In this document: positions 30,232-39,155 of the stretch, piece after piece
How the letters are laid out: every line of letters begins with the position of its first letter
How positions within the stretch are numbered: the first letter of the stretch is position 1
Origin: Deltaproteobacteria bacterium
Lineage (GTDB): Bacteria; Desulfobacterota; Syntrophia; Syntrophales; UBA2210
Direction of reading: 5' to 3'
DNA length: 51,761 nt
Assembly: GCA_019313695.1 (NCBI GenBank)
Contig: JAFDAS010000003.1
Location: 1-51,761 of the forward strand
Made by a program: the position numbers and the translations under genes
The notes under the pieces: model-generated
Seen by the model: the letters and a program-made list of their open reading frames with translations, nothing else
What the model was told of the DNA's origin: nothing
Database searches by the model: none

Positions 30232-33069
30232 TCAACTGATGTCAAGCGGCGGTAGCGCGGGTCCTGTTATCTTGCGCAGGAAACTGCCTGTGAGTGATCC
30301 TTCATTTTTTGCCACTTCTTCAGGGGTGCCGGCTGCAACAATTCTTCCTCCCCCATCTCCTCCTTCCGGCCCCAGGTCGATGATGTAGTCCGCGGACTTG
30401 ATCACGTCAAGATTGTGTTCTATGACCACGACGGTGTTTCCCATATCCACCAGTCGCGCGAGGACTTGAAGGAGCTTCTCTATATCCGCGAAGTGGAGAC
30501 CTATTGTTGGCTCATCCAGGATATAGAGAGTGCCTGTCGTCATACGCTTACCCAGTTCCCTTGCCAGCTTTATCCTCTGCGCCTCGCCGCCTGAAAGAGT
30601 CGTGGCGGACTGACCAAACTTTATATATCCAAGCCCGACATCGGAGAGAAGCTGCAATTTCGATCTTATCGGGGAGATGTTATCAAAGAAGGCAAGACCC
30701 TGGTTGACCGTCATGCCAAGGACATCCGCTATGCTTTTCCCCTTGTAGCGTATCTCGAGGGTGTCCCTGCTGAACCTCTTCCCGTGACAGACATCGCAGG
30801 TTATGTACACATCAGGGAGAAAATGCATCTCTATTCTCTTCACCCCTTCCCCCTGGCATACCTCGCACCTTCCCCCCTTGACATTGAAGCTGAAACGTCC
30901 CGGTTTGTAACCTCTCATTCTCGACTCGGGGAGCTGGCTGAAGAGGTCGCGAACATGTGTAAGAATACCCGTATAGGTGGCGGGATTCGACCTTGGTGTA
31001 CGCCCTATCGGCTGCTGATCCATGGTGATAACCCTCTCTATGCCGCCAAAATCTCTTATCTGCTTTATCCTCCCCGATTTGCCCCTGTACCTGTTCAGCC
31101 TGCGGCGAAGCGCCTTGTACAGAGTTTCGATCACCATGGTACTCTTTCCTGATCCAGACACGCCGGTCACGCAGGTGAAGACATTGGCAGGAATCTTTAT
31201 ATCAATATCCTTGAGGTTGTTTTCCGACGCGCCCTCAATGATTATGAATCGGCCGGAAAGAGGCCTTCGACTTTCCGGGACAGGAATCGACAACCTGCCC
31301 GAAAGATACTTTCCTGTGAGTGAGACATCTGACCTGCGGATCTCTTCGGGGGTTCCGTGGAAGACAATCTCGCCCCCGTTCAACCCCGCTCCTGGCCCGA
31401 CATCTATAATGTCATCCGAGCAGTTCATTATCTGTGCGTCATGTTCAACCACGAGCACGGTATTCCCCATATCGCGCAGGCGTTTCAGCGTAGTGACAAG
31501 CCGCATACTGTCTCTCGGGTGAAGGCCTATAGTGGGTTCATCCAGGACATAGAGAACTCCGACCAGTCCGGAACCTATCTGCGTGGCGAGCCGGATGCGT
31601 TGCGCCTCTCCACCCGAAAGGGTGCCCGAAGAACGCGAAAGGCTCAGATAATCCATGCCCACATCGATAAGGAACTGCAGGCGTTCCCTTATCTCCTTTT
31701 GTATCCTTTCGGAAATAAGGGCCTCATTCCGGGAGAAGGACAGGTTGTCAAAGAATCGCATGCATTCGTGAATCGACATCCGGCATATCTCATCGATATT
31801 TTTTTCACCAACTGTTACAAACAGGCTCTCCTTTTTCAGCCTGGCGCCCCCGCAGACCGGACAATCACTTATATTCATATATCTCGAAAGTTCCATCCTG
31901 GAATCGCCGGATTTTTCCTCTCTGTAGCGCTGCTCCAGTTTATTGAGCACGCCCTTGAAACGCTTCTCGTAAAAGTGTCTTCTTCCTCTCCTGTCGAAAT
32001 AAAACCCTATCTTTTCATCCCCCGAACCGTGCAGCAGGACGGATCTTGTTTTTTCAGGCAGTTTGTTGAAAGGTGTGTTTATATCGAATCCGTAGTGGCT
32101 GGAGAGGGCTTCCAGCATCTGGTGAAAATAGATGGAATCCTTCCCCTCCCACGGGGCGATGGCCCCCTCCCTTATGGAGAGTCCGGGATCGGGCACGACA
32201 AGATTTTCGTCAAAATATATCTTTGTTCCCAGTCCGCCACACTCGGAGCAAGCGCCGTATGGACTGTTAAAGGAAAACATCCGCGGCGCAAGTTCCGGCA
32301 CACTGATGCCGCATTCGGGACAGGCGTAATTTTCACTGAAAAGCAGCTCTTCTCCATCCACAACCTGGATGCCGACGAGTCCTCCCGAAAGACCTATGGC
32401 GATTTCCAGTGAATCCCTCAACCGCTTTCCGATACCACTCCTGATAATCAGTCTGTCAATCACCACGTCTATATCATGGCGTTTATTCCTGTCCGGCGCG
32501 ATATCCTCGCCGAGATCTCTTATCGATCCGTCGACTCGCACACGGGCAAAGCCATCTTTCCGCAGTCTCTTCAGTTCTTTCTGGAATTCGCCCTTTTTGC
32601 CCCTGACGACGGGCGACATGATGTTGATTTTTGTGCCTTCAGGAAGGGACTGTATCCTCTCCGCCATCATCTCGACGGTCTGAGCCTCGATCCGCTTCCC
32701 GCAGTTATAGCAGTGAGGTATTCCAACGCGGGCGAAGAGCAGGCGCAGATAATCATATATTTCGGTTACAGTGCCGACTGTTGAGCGGGGATTGCGGCTC
32801 GCGGTTCTCTGTTCAATGGCTATGGCGGGGGAGAGGCCCTCGATGGATTCAACCTCTGGTTTGTCCATCTGGCCGATGAACTGACGAGCATAGGTTGAGA
32901 GCGATTCTACGTATCGCCTCTGGCCTTCGGCGTATATGGTGTCAAACGCGAGAGAGGACTTGCCGGAACCGGACACGCCGGTTATGATAACAAGCCTGTC
33001 TCTCGGAATGTCAAGATTTACATTTTTTAAGTTGTGCTGACGCGCACCCCTGATCTTTATGTATTTCAT
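30232..33069 (-). CDS. uvrA: Excinuclease ABC subunit A
   Basis: A 945-residue, full-length UvrA, the damage-recognition ATPase of nucleotide excision repair. Two ABC modules are visible: Walker A Gly-Val-Ser-Gly-Ser-Gly-Lys-Ser near residue 33 and again near 640, each with a Leu-Ser-Gly-Gly-Glu-Ala-Gln-Arg-Ile signature. Both zinc modules are intact: CxxC...CxxC around 254-283 and Cys-Glu-Val-Cys...Cys-Asp-Val-Cys around 739-765. The gene is separated from the mfd-chaperone genes only by a decayed gene and repeat, so two repair genes lie close together on the same strand. Confidence 0.97.
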   Translation of the reverse strand: MKYIKIRGARQHNLKNVNLDIPRDRLVIITGVSGSGKSSLAFDTIYAEGQRRYVESLSTYARQFIGQMDKPEVESIEGLSPAIAIEQRTASRNPRSTVGTVTEIYDYLRLLFARVGIPHCYNCGKRIEAQTVEMMAERIQSLPEGTKINIMSPVVRGKKGEFQKELKRLRKDGFARVRVDGSIRDLGEDIAPDRNKRHDIDVVIDRLIIRSGIGKRLRDSLEIAIGLSGGLVGIQVVDGEELLFSENYACPECGISVPELAPRMFSFNSPYGACSECGGLGTKIYFDENLVVPDPGLSIREGAIAPWEGKDSIYFHQMLEALSSHYGFDINTPFNKLPEKTRSVLLHGSGDEKIGFYFDRRGRRHFYEKRFKGVLNKLEQRYREEKSGDSRMELSRYMNISDCPVCGGARLKKESLFVTVGEKNIDEICRMSIHECMRFFDNLSFSRNEALISERIQKEIRERLQFLIDVGMDYLSLSRSSGTLSGGEAQRIRLATQIGSGLVGVLYVLDEPTIGLHPRDSMRLVTTLKRLRDMGNTVLVVEHDAQIMNCSDDIIDVGPGAGLNGGEIVFHGTPEEIRRSDVSLTGKYLSGRLSIPVPESRRPLSGRFIIIEGASENNLKDIDIKIPANVFTCVTGVSGSGKSTMVIETLYKALRRRLNRYRGKSGRIKQIRDFGGIERVITMDQQPIGRTPRSNPATYTGILTHVRDLFSQLPESRMRGYKPGRFSFNVKGGRCEVCQGEGVKRIEMHFLPDVYITCDVCHGKRFSRDTLEIRYKGKSIADVLGMTVNQGLAFFDNISPIRSKLQLLSDVGLGYIKFGQSATTLSGGEAQRIKLARELGKRMTTGTLYILDEPTIGLHFADIEKLLQVLARLVDMGNTVVVIEHNLDVIKSADYIIDLGPEGGDGGGRIVAAGTPEEVAKNEGSLTGSFLRKITGPALPPLDIS

Positions 33070-33086
33070 CTTGATCTTCTTTAAAA

Positions 33087-33326
33087 TCAGACAGAATTAA
33101 CAAAAATGGTTCTTCTCAATTTAACTGGAGAAGAGGGTCCAAGGATTCGAGGGGTCAAGGGTTCAAGAGCATGTTTTCTTTCATATCCCTCTGCTATATT
33201 AGAAGGGATAAACACAGCAGGTATTCTTGTCTGAGAAGTTAGGCCACACCTTTTTTCCTTTGGAAAATTTGTTGTTATTCCAGATATTTCTGGACAGAGT
33301 TTGTATGACTTCTGCCGGACTTTCAA
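33087..33326 (-). pseudogene. Truncated S23-type four-helix-bundle protein gene
   Basis: The first ~50 residues match the four-helix-bundle / 23S rRNA intervening-sequence protein family: Asn-Phe-Pro-Lys-Glu-Lys-Arg, Gly-Leu-Thr-Ser-Gln and the hallmark Ile-Pro-Ser-Asn-Ile-Ala-Glu-Gly-Tyr. The normal protein is ~115-125 residues; here the homology stops where an inverted repeat begins, and the rest of the frame is repeat-derived sequence. It is very probably non-functional. Confidence 0.75.
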
Positions 33327-33384
33327 CTCTTTGTAGCTTTTTATCTTTTCACTCGACCCCTTGAACCCCCGAATCCTCGAACCC
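33135..33384. repeat. Inverted repeat pair flanking the S23 remnant
   Basis: GGGTCCAAGGATTCGAGGGG plus TCAAGGGTTCAAG (33135-33167) recurs as an imperfect reverse complement at 33352-33384 (ACCCCTTGAACCCCCGAATC within it). The arms cap the decayed S23 gene on both sides, indicating insertion or excision of a small cassette. Confidence 0.65.
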
Positions 33385-33395
33385 TTTTTTAGCCA

Positions 33396-34361
33396 TCACA
33401 ACTTTATCTCAACGAGAGACTTTTCCCTCAGTTCTTTCAGCCACTCCTGAAATTTTTTCTTTACCTTTTCATTCCCTATCTCCCGGACGAGTTCATCTCT
33501 TACTTCTTCAAAAGGCTTGATTCCGGCGCCTCTTTTATCTATGACCCTGATGATATGGAAACCCACGGGGGATTCTATTACCCCGCTTGTTTCACCCTTT
33601 TTGAGCCCGAAGACAGCGGTGTCCACTGCGGGAAACATCATTCCCTTTTCAACAAAACCCAAGTCACCCCCGGATCCGGCGGCAGGACCCTGGGAATACT
33701 CGTTCACCAGGAGATCAAATGATTCGCCATCTTTCATTTTTTTCAGGATCATTTCCGCCTTTGTCCGCAGCTTCTTCCTGATCTTGTTATCACAATCTTT
33801 CGGTTTCACGAGCAATATCTGCTGTATTCTGGTTGCCTCTTTGCCTTCATACTTGTCTCTGTTCTTGCTGTAATATTCTCCAATTTCCTTCTCAGTTATA
33901 GTTGTCCTGGATCTTATCTCTTTTTCGACCAGTCTGCCAGTTATAATGTTTTTCCTGATTTCATCTCTGTATTCATCAAGCGTGTTCCCCTCCCTGGAGA
34001 GTGTTTCTTCGAATTTCTCAACGGATATATTTTTTCCACTCAACATGCCACTCATGGACTTGACCACGTCCTCATCCGTTACGATAATGTCCAGCTTCGC
34101 CGCCTTCTGCTCAAGCAGCATATTATCTATAAGCTTATCCAGGGCCGCCACCCTGGCCTGCGCCACTATCTTTTCCCTCTGATCTCCCTCAGGAATCTCT
34201 TCAATCCTTTTCATAAAGGCCTGAAGGGTGGTGTCCAGTTCAGAAAGGGTTATTACCTCGTCGTTCACGATGGCGACGATCCTGTCTTCAAAAGTGGCAT
34301 GGAGCGCAGTCGAAAAGAAAATGAGAAAGATGCCGACGATAAAAGATATCTTTGATTTCAT
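33396..34361 (-). CDS. SurA/PpiC-type periplasmic peptidyl-prolyl isomerase
   Basis: A 321-residue chaperone. Residues 1-22 are a Sec signal peptide ending at Ala-Leu-His-Ala. An N-terminal SurA-like helical domain follows (Ala-Ile-Val-Asn-Asp-Glu-Val-Ile-Thr-Leu-Ser-Glu-Leu), then one parvulin domain (about 173-275, with Gln-Ile-Leu-Leu-Val, Gly-Gly-Asp-Leu-Gly-Phe and Gly-Phe-His-Ile-Ile) and a C-terminal helix. It would assist outer-membrane protein folding, supporting a Gram-negative host. SurA of E. coli has two parvulin domains; this has one. It lies 39 bp downstream of mfd. Confidence 0.9.
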   Translation of the reverse strand: MKSKISFIVGIFLIFFSTALHATFEDRIVAIVNDEVITLSELDTTLQAFMKRIEEIPEGDQREKIVAQARVAALDKLIDNMLLEQKAAKLDIIVTDEDVVKSMSGMLSGKNISVEKFEETLSREGNTLDEYRDEIRKNIITGRLVEKEIRSRTTITEKEIGEYYSKNRDKYEGKEATRIQQILLVKPKDCDNKIRKKLRTKAEMILKKMKDGESFDLLVNEYSQGPAAGSGGDLGFVEKGMMFPAVDTAVFGLKKGETSGVIESPVGFHIIRVIDKRGAGIKPFEEVRDELVREIGNEKVKKKFQEWLKELREKSLVEIKL

Positions 34362-34400
34362 ATATAATCCCCCCGCATTATTTATAACTAATTCACGTTA

Positions 34401-37400
34401 TCAGAATGTCTCCCGTTCTTCAATCTTCAGCTCACCAAGAAGATACTTCGCCCGGTTTGTAATGTCTTTTCCCTCAAGACCCGGCATGGAAACGCTAAGC
34501 CTGTAATCGGGTGTGAGCTTCATCCCCATTAATTTTTTCTGTGAGAGTTCCATTATCCTGGCAGGGTCCACGGGACTGTTTTCACAAAAATCAATAAACA
34601 TCTCCCTGCCGTTGTACTCCATTCTTTTCCCCAGTATCTTTTTCAGCATATTTTTGACTCTTATAATATCCATAAGATTGCCCACCTGAGGAGGAACCGG
34701 CCCGTAACAGTCAACGAGTTCTTCTCTTAACCCGGCCAGGTCGCCTTCCGAAGAGGCCATGGATATTCTTTTATACGTCATCAATCTGGTATGCATGTCC
34801 GCGATAAAATCATCCGGTATAAAGGCGGGTATGCCTAAGTGTATCTCGGGATCGATCTCTTCTTCCAGGGATCTTCCCCCCTTCAGTTCCCTGATGGTCT
34901 TTTCCATCAACTCCGTGTAGAGTTCATAGCCGATGGCAGATACGTGTCCTGATTGAGACACGCCCAGGACGCTTCCGCCGCCTCTTATGGTCAGGTCGTG
35001 AGTTGCCACTTTGAACCCTGATCCCGGCTCTGAGAATTCCCTTGCTATGCCAAGTCTCTTTCTGGCATCCCGAGAAAGGGCGGATTCTTCAGGTATCAGG
35101 AGATACGCGTACGCGTCCTCTCTCCCCCGGCCAACTCTTCCTCTCAGCTGATACAGCTGGGAAAGCCCGAATCTGTCCGCTCGATTTATTATTATGGTGT
35201 TGGTCGCGGGTATATCGATACCGGAACTTATTATCGTGGTGCAGACAAGGACATTGAAGTCCCTGCGGACGAATTCAACCATGATGTCTTCAAGCTCCTT
35301 CGCCTTCATCTGGCCATGCGCCACACCTATCTTTGCCTCAGGGACCAGTTTTTCAATAAAACGCGCGATACTGTATATGGATCTCACTCTGTCATGGACG
35401 AAGAAGATCTGCCCCCCTCTTACAAGCTCACGCTGTATCGCGTCTCTTATAACATCATCATTGAATTCACATATGTGAACCTCCACGGGGCGGCGTTCCT
35501 GCGGGGCGGTGTTGATGACGGACAGATCTCTTATTCCAATGAGGGACAGCTGCAGTGTCCTCGGTATCGGAGTCGCGGTCAGGGTAAGCACATCGACAAG
35601 TGCCCGCATTTTTTTGAGAATCTCTTTATGAGCTACGCCAAAGCGCTGTTCCTCGTCTATAATCACCAGCCCGAGATCCTTGAATTTTACATCTTTTTGC
35701 AGGAGTCTGTGCGTGCCGATGGCAATGTCCACGAGGCCCCTGTTTATGTCTCCCACTATCTTCTTCTGTTGGCCGCTTGTTTTATACCTGTTCAGGACCT
35801 CTATGCGGACTGGATATTTATCAAACCTTTCGGCAAATGTCTGGCAATGCTGTTCCGCGAGGATAGTCGTAGGCACCAGGATCGCCACCTGTTTTCCATC
35901 CATGGAAGCCCTGAAGGACGCCCTCAGCGCGATTTCTGTCTTTCCAAATCCGGCATCGCCGCATACAAGCCGGTCCATCGGTTTTGGATCGCCCATATCA
36001 TGGTAAACATCTTCAATAGCCCTTGCCTGATCGGGTGTCTCTTCGAATTCGAAAGAAGATGAAAACTCCTCGTAATGCCTGTCGGAAGGAGAAAACCTGT
36101 GTCCATCCATTACCTCTCTGGCGGCATAGATTGAAACAAGCTCCTCGGCGATCTTCCTCACCGACTGTTTAACCTTATTTTTGACCGTTTCCCAGGATGT
36201 GCCCCCAAGTTTATCCACATTCGGAATATGGCCATCGGGGCCGATGTATCTCTGGATCTGGTTCAGCCGGTCCACCGGGATATAAAGCCTGTCTCCCTCC
36301 CTGTACTCAAGCAGCAGAAAGTCGTTCTCCGTGTCGCCAAATGTCAATCGTTCGAGCCCCAGGTAAAGACCTATGCCATGATCCACATGGACAACGAAGT
36401 TTCCCTTTTCCAGCTCTCCGAATGACCTGAGGAAATATCCCTCCCTGGCGCGCGCCCTTCTTTTTCCCCTTGTCTTCTTTCCAAATATCTCCTCTTCGCC
36501 CGCGATAACCGTTTTCAGCCGGGGATATGAAAATCCCTTCGTTATTTTTCCCTCCCTGAGGACGAGACGTCCCTCCCTTATCTCTTCAAGGTCGGAGAAA
36601 AGAGGGCGGGAAGACCTGTTGGCAGTAAGAGAATATTCCTCCAGGAGGTGTTCCATCTTCTGCATATTTCCCTCACTGCAGAGGAAGGTCACCAGGAAGC
36701 CTTCGTTGATCCACGATTTTATTCTGCCCGCGAGGGGGGCAAGGATACCCTCACTGTCTGCGTGAAGCTCCGTGCCGCTCTTTAATTCAATTCCCTCCAC
36801 TTCAAAGGGGATGGCATCCACGGCCTGCAACCTGTCCATGTAAACCCTTTGCAGGGAGCCGCATCTCCGGGAGATGTCACTCCATGATGTCAGGAAGTAC
36901 TCTTTTTCGAGATAAAATCTTCCCTCTTCTTCGGCTTTCCGGAGAAACTTGTCAGCGTCATTTACAATTTCCTCCGCGGCCTTTTCCATAACGCCGGGAC
37001 TTTCACAGACTATCAGGCTGTTTCCTGCAAGATATTCAAAGAGGGTGTCCAGGCCTTTCGCTTTGTTGCCGGCACGGAAATCTTCGAAAAACAGCGGGAG
37101 AAGTTGCGGATTTTCCGGAGAAATCAGGTCGTTCTCAAGCGCGTCAACGATCCGCCTCCTTTTTGCGTTTGAGAGGCCCGATTCATTGAGTCTGGCCCTC
37201 ATATTTCTCACTGCCAGAGATTTTGATTCCTTTGACAGGATGACCTCTTCCGCTGGAAAGAGGACGAAATCCACAATTTCCCTTACGGATCTCTGCGTTG
37301 AGGGGTCAAATTCCCTTATCGACTCAATTTCATCACCTGCAAATTCCATTCTGAATGGATAGGGACATGCCGGAGGAAAGATGTCAACGATATATCCCCT

Positions 37401-37937
37401 CAAGCTGAATTCCCCCGCTTCTTCCACCAGCGGAACTTTCTGGTAACCGCCCTCAATCAGCTTTTCCGATAATTCATCTCTGTCCCTGTCGTCTCCGATT
37501 GAGATTGTCTCGGCATAACTGTCGAAGACACTTGCCGGGGCAACCTTCTGCATAAGGGCGCTCAGGGGAGCAACCACCACAGCCGGTTTTCCTGACAGGA
37601 GCCTCGACAGGACACCCGCCCGCCCGGTGGCGTTTTCATTTTGCCGGGAGAGTGTGTCGTCCGGATTGATGATATCCCATGGAGGGAAAAGCAGTACATC
37701 CTCTCCGCCAAGAAAGAAGGAGAGATCGCGGAAGGCATCAAGCGCCTCCTTCCGGGAAGGAGTTATAAAGAGGAGAACTTTCCCTGTGTTTCTGAAAAGG
37801 ATAGATGCGATAAAGGCCTTAGAAGACCCCTGAAGGCCGCAGATATCCGTTTCCTTCTCCCCTCCGTGGATCTTGTTGACAAGCACGCGGAGGGAGGAAT
37901 CCGAAAACTGTGTTTTTTTATCTACTATTTTCCTCAC
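34401..37937 (-). CDS. mfd: Transcription-repair coupling factor
   Basis: A 1178-residue Mfd, of usual length. The N-terminal UvrB-like region binds UvrA; the RNA-polymerase-interacting domain (Phe-Val-Val-His-Val-Asp-His-Gly-Ile-Gly) is near 510. The translocase has Cys-Gly-Asp-Ala-Gly-Phe-Gly-Lys-Thr-Glu Walker A near 660, Asp-Glu-Glu-Gln-Arg-Phe-Gly as the DEAD-like box and Gln-Leu-Arg-Gly-Arg-Val-Gly-Arg as motif VI; the C-terminal TRCF domain is intact. It removes stalled RNA polymerase and recruits the uvrA product encoded nearby on the same strand. Confidence 0.97.
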   Translation of the reverse strand: MRKIVDKKTQFSDSSLRVLVNKIHGGEKETDICGLQGSSKAFIASILFRNTGKVLLFITPSRKEALDAFRDLSFFLGGEDVLLFPPWDIINPDDTLSRQNENATGRAGVLSRLLSGKPAVVVAPLSALMQKVAPASVFDSYAETISIGDDRDRDELSEKLIEGGYQKVPLVEEAGEFSLRGYIVDIFPPACPYPFRMEFAGDEIESIREFDPSTQRSVREIVDFVLFPAEEVILSKESKSLAVRNMRARLNESGLSNAKRRRIVDALENDLISPENPQLLPLFFEDFRAGNKAKGLDTLFEYLAGNSLIVCESPGVMEKAAEEIVNDADKFLRKAEEEGRFYLEKEYFLTSWSDISRRCGSLQRVYMDRLQAVDAIPFEVEGIELKSGTELHADSEGILAPLAGRIKSWINEGFLVTFLCSEGNMQKMEHLLEEYSLTANRSSRPLFSDLEEIREGRLVLREGKITKGFSYPRLKTVIAGEEEIFGKKTRGKRRARAREGYFLRSFGELEKGNFVVHVDHGIGLYLGLERLTFGDTENDFLLLEYREGDRLYIPVDRLNQIQRYIGPDGHIPNVDKLGGTSWETVKNKVKQSVRKIAEELVSIYAAREVMDGHRFSPSDRHYEEFSSSFEFEETPDQARAIEDVYHDMGDPKPMDRLVCGDAGFGKTEIALRASFRASMDGKQVAILVPTTILAEQHCQTFAERFDKYPVRIEVLNRYKTSGQQKKIVGDINRGLVDIAIGTHRLLQKDVKFKDLGLVIIDEEQRFGVAHKEILKKMRALVDVLTLTATPIPRTLQLSLIGIRDLSVINTAPQERRPVEVHICEFNDDVIRDAIQRELVRGGQIFFVHDRVRSIYSIARFIEKLVPEAKIGVAHGQMKAKELEDIMVEFVRRDFNVLVCTTIISSGIDIPATNTIIINRADRFGLSQLYQLRGRVGRGREDAYAYLLIPEESALSRDARKRLGIAREFSEPGSGFKVATHDLTIRGGGSVLGVSQSGHVSAIGYELYTELMEKTIRELKGGRSLEEEIDPEIHLGIPAFIPDDFIADMHTRLMTYKRISMASSEGDLAGLREELVDCYGPVPPQVGNLMDIIRVKNMLKKILGKRMEYNGREMFIDFCENSPVDPARIMELSQKKLMGMKLTPDYRLSVSMPGLEGKDITNRAKYLLGELKIEERETF

Positions 37938-37962
37938 GCAAAAATTCAGCTTTTTAAAGTAG

Positions 37963-38019
37963 CCCCGATTGCATCGGGGTTGCCGGTTATCGGTTCACTG
38001 CTTTTTTAACAGTGAACCC
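37963..38019 (-). terminator. Two hairpins between nadA and mfd
   Basis: CCCCGA-TTGCA-TCGGGG (37963-37979) and GGTTCACTG-CTTTTTTAA-CAGTGAACC (37992-38018) lie downstream of nadA on the minus strand. The first is followed on the minus strand by GGCTACTTTAAAAAG, so termination is plausible but the T-run is imperfect. Confidence 0.55.
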
Positions 38020-38039
38020 CGATGGGTCGGGATAAACCG

Positions 38040-38954
38040 TTATTTCGATGCCTCCAGCATCCTGCTCAGGGCGAAATTCGCCGGCACCCTTATCTCTTCA
38101 GGCACTTTTATTACATGTTTCATCTCCAGCAGAGAGCTGAGGATATCATTGAGGGTCATACGCTTCATATCCACGCAGATCATGTTGCCCGATGCGGGTA
38201 CGAATGTCTTGTCGGGGTTCTGTATCTTCAACTGGTGCATGATTCCCCGTTCCGTTCCGACAATAATCTTTTTTGCATCCGTTTCCCTCGCGAATTTCAG
38301 TATTCCACCCGTGCTTCCGACAAAATCCGCCATCGCAAGAACCTCGGCGCGGCATTCAGGATGGGCGGCAAACAGGGCCCCGGGATTTTCATCTTTTACC
38401 CTTTGCACTTCGCCCGGCGACAGGTTGTCATGCACGTAACAGAACCCCCTCCACGGGATTATCTTTTTTTCAGTAAACTGCGAGGTATAACGCGCGAGAT
38501 TTCCGTCGGGAACCATCAGCACGGTTTGCGCGTCCTCAAGGGAATTAACTATGCGCACGGCATTGGCGGATGTGCAGCATATATCGCTGTGGGCCTTGGT
38601 TTCGGCCGATGAATTAACGTATGTAACCACCTTTGCACCCGGGTTCTCCACCTTTGCCTGCTGTAGCTCTTTGACGGTGATCTTGTCCGCGAGGGGACAT
38701 CCCACGTCGAGGCGGGGGAGGAGCACCGTTTTATCCGGCGACAGGATGGAAGCGCTCTCCGCCATGAACCGCACCCCCGCGAAGACAATAACATCTGCCG
38801 TTGTCTCAGCAGCCTCCACGCTGAGGGCCAGCGAATCACCCAATATGTCCGCGATATCCTGGATCTCATCGCGCTGGTAGTAGTGGGCCAGCAGGATGGC
38901 ATTCCTGTTATCCAGCAGCTTTCTGATCTTTTCCTGTGTTTCTATAATGCCCAT
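38040..38954 (-). CDS. nadA: Quinolinate synthase
   Basis: A 304-residue NadA, which condenses iminoaspartate and dihydroxyacetone phosphate to quinolinate in NAD synthesis with a [4Fe-4S] cluster. Visible hallmarks are Ala-His-Tyr-Tyr-Gln near 25, Gly-Asp-Ser-Leu near 39, Cys-Cys-Thr-Ser-Ala-Asn-Ala, His-Pro-Glu-Cys-Arg and a C-terminal Met-Ile-Cys-Val-Asp, supplying the three cluster cysteines. Single gene, facing away from moeA. Confidence 0.96.
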   Translation of the reverse strand: MGIIETQEKIRKLLDNRNAILLAHYYQRDEIQDIADILGDSLALSVEAAETTADVIVFAGVRFMAESASILSPDKTVLLPRLDVGCPLADKITVKELQQAKVENPGAKVVTYVNSSAETKAHSDICCTSANAVRIVNSLEDAQTVLMVPDGNLARYTSQFTEKKIIPWRGFCYVHDNLSPGEVQRVKDENPGALFAAHPECRAEVLAMADFVGSTGGILKFARETDAKKIIVGTERGIMHQLKIQNPDKTFVPASGNMICVDMKRMTLNDILSSLLEMKHVIKVPEEIRVPANFALSRMLEASK

Positions 38955-39064
38955 GATGTTTTTCCTCCGCAGTCATCAGGTATCCGGCGCTCGCCTGTCC
39001 ATAAATAAGAAATCTACCTATAACATAGACCATATTTATTCAAGGCAGAAATGATTCAGAGATA

Positions 39065-39091
39065 TTGACAAGGATAAGGGTTTAATATAGT
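39065..39091 (+). promoter_or_regulatory. Possible moeA promoter
   Basis: TTGACA (39065) and TATAGT (39086) are good hexamers but only 15 bp apart, shorter than the usual 16-18. They sit about 65 bp upstream of moeA in the nadA/moeA divergent gap. Confidence 0.35.
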
Positions 39092-39155
39092 AGAAGTCTT
39101 TCATACACAAATCCGGGCACAGCGTTTACTCTCCCGGAATGAAGGGATTTTCACC

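Noticed and set aside
31357-32412. 351-codon open frame on the plus strand
   Set aside because: It lies entirely antisense to uvrA, has no recognisable domain or ribosome site, and is explained as a shadow of a GC-rich gene.
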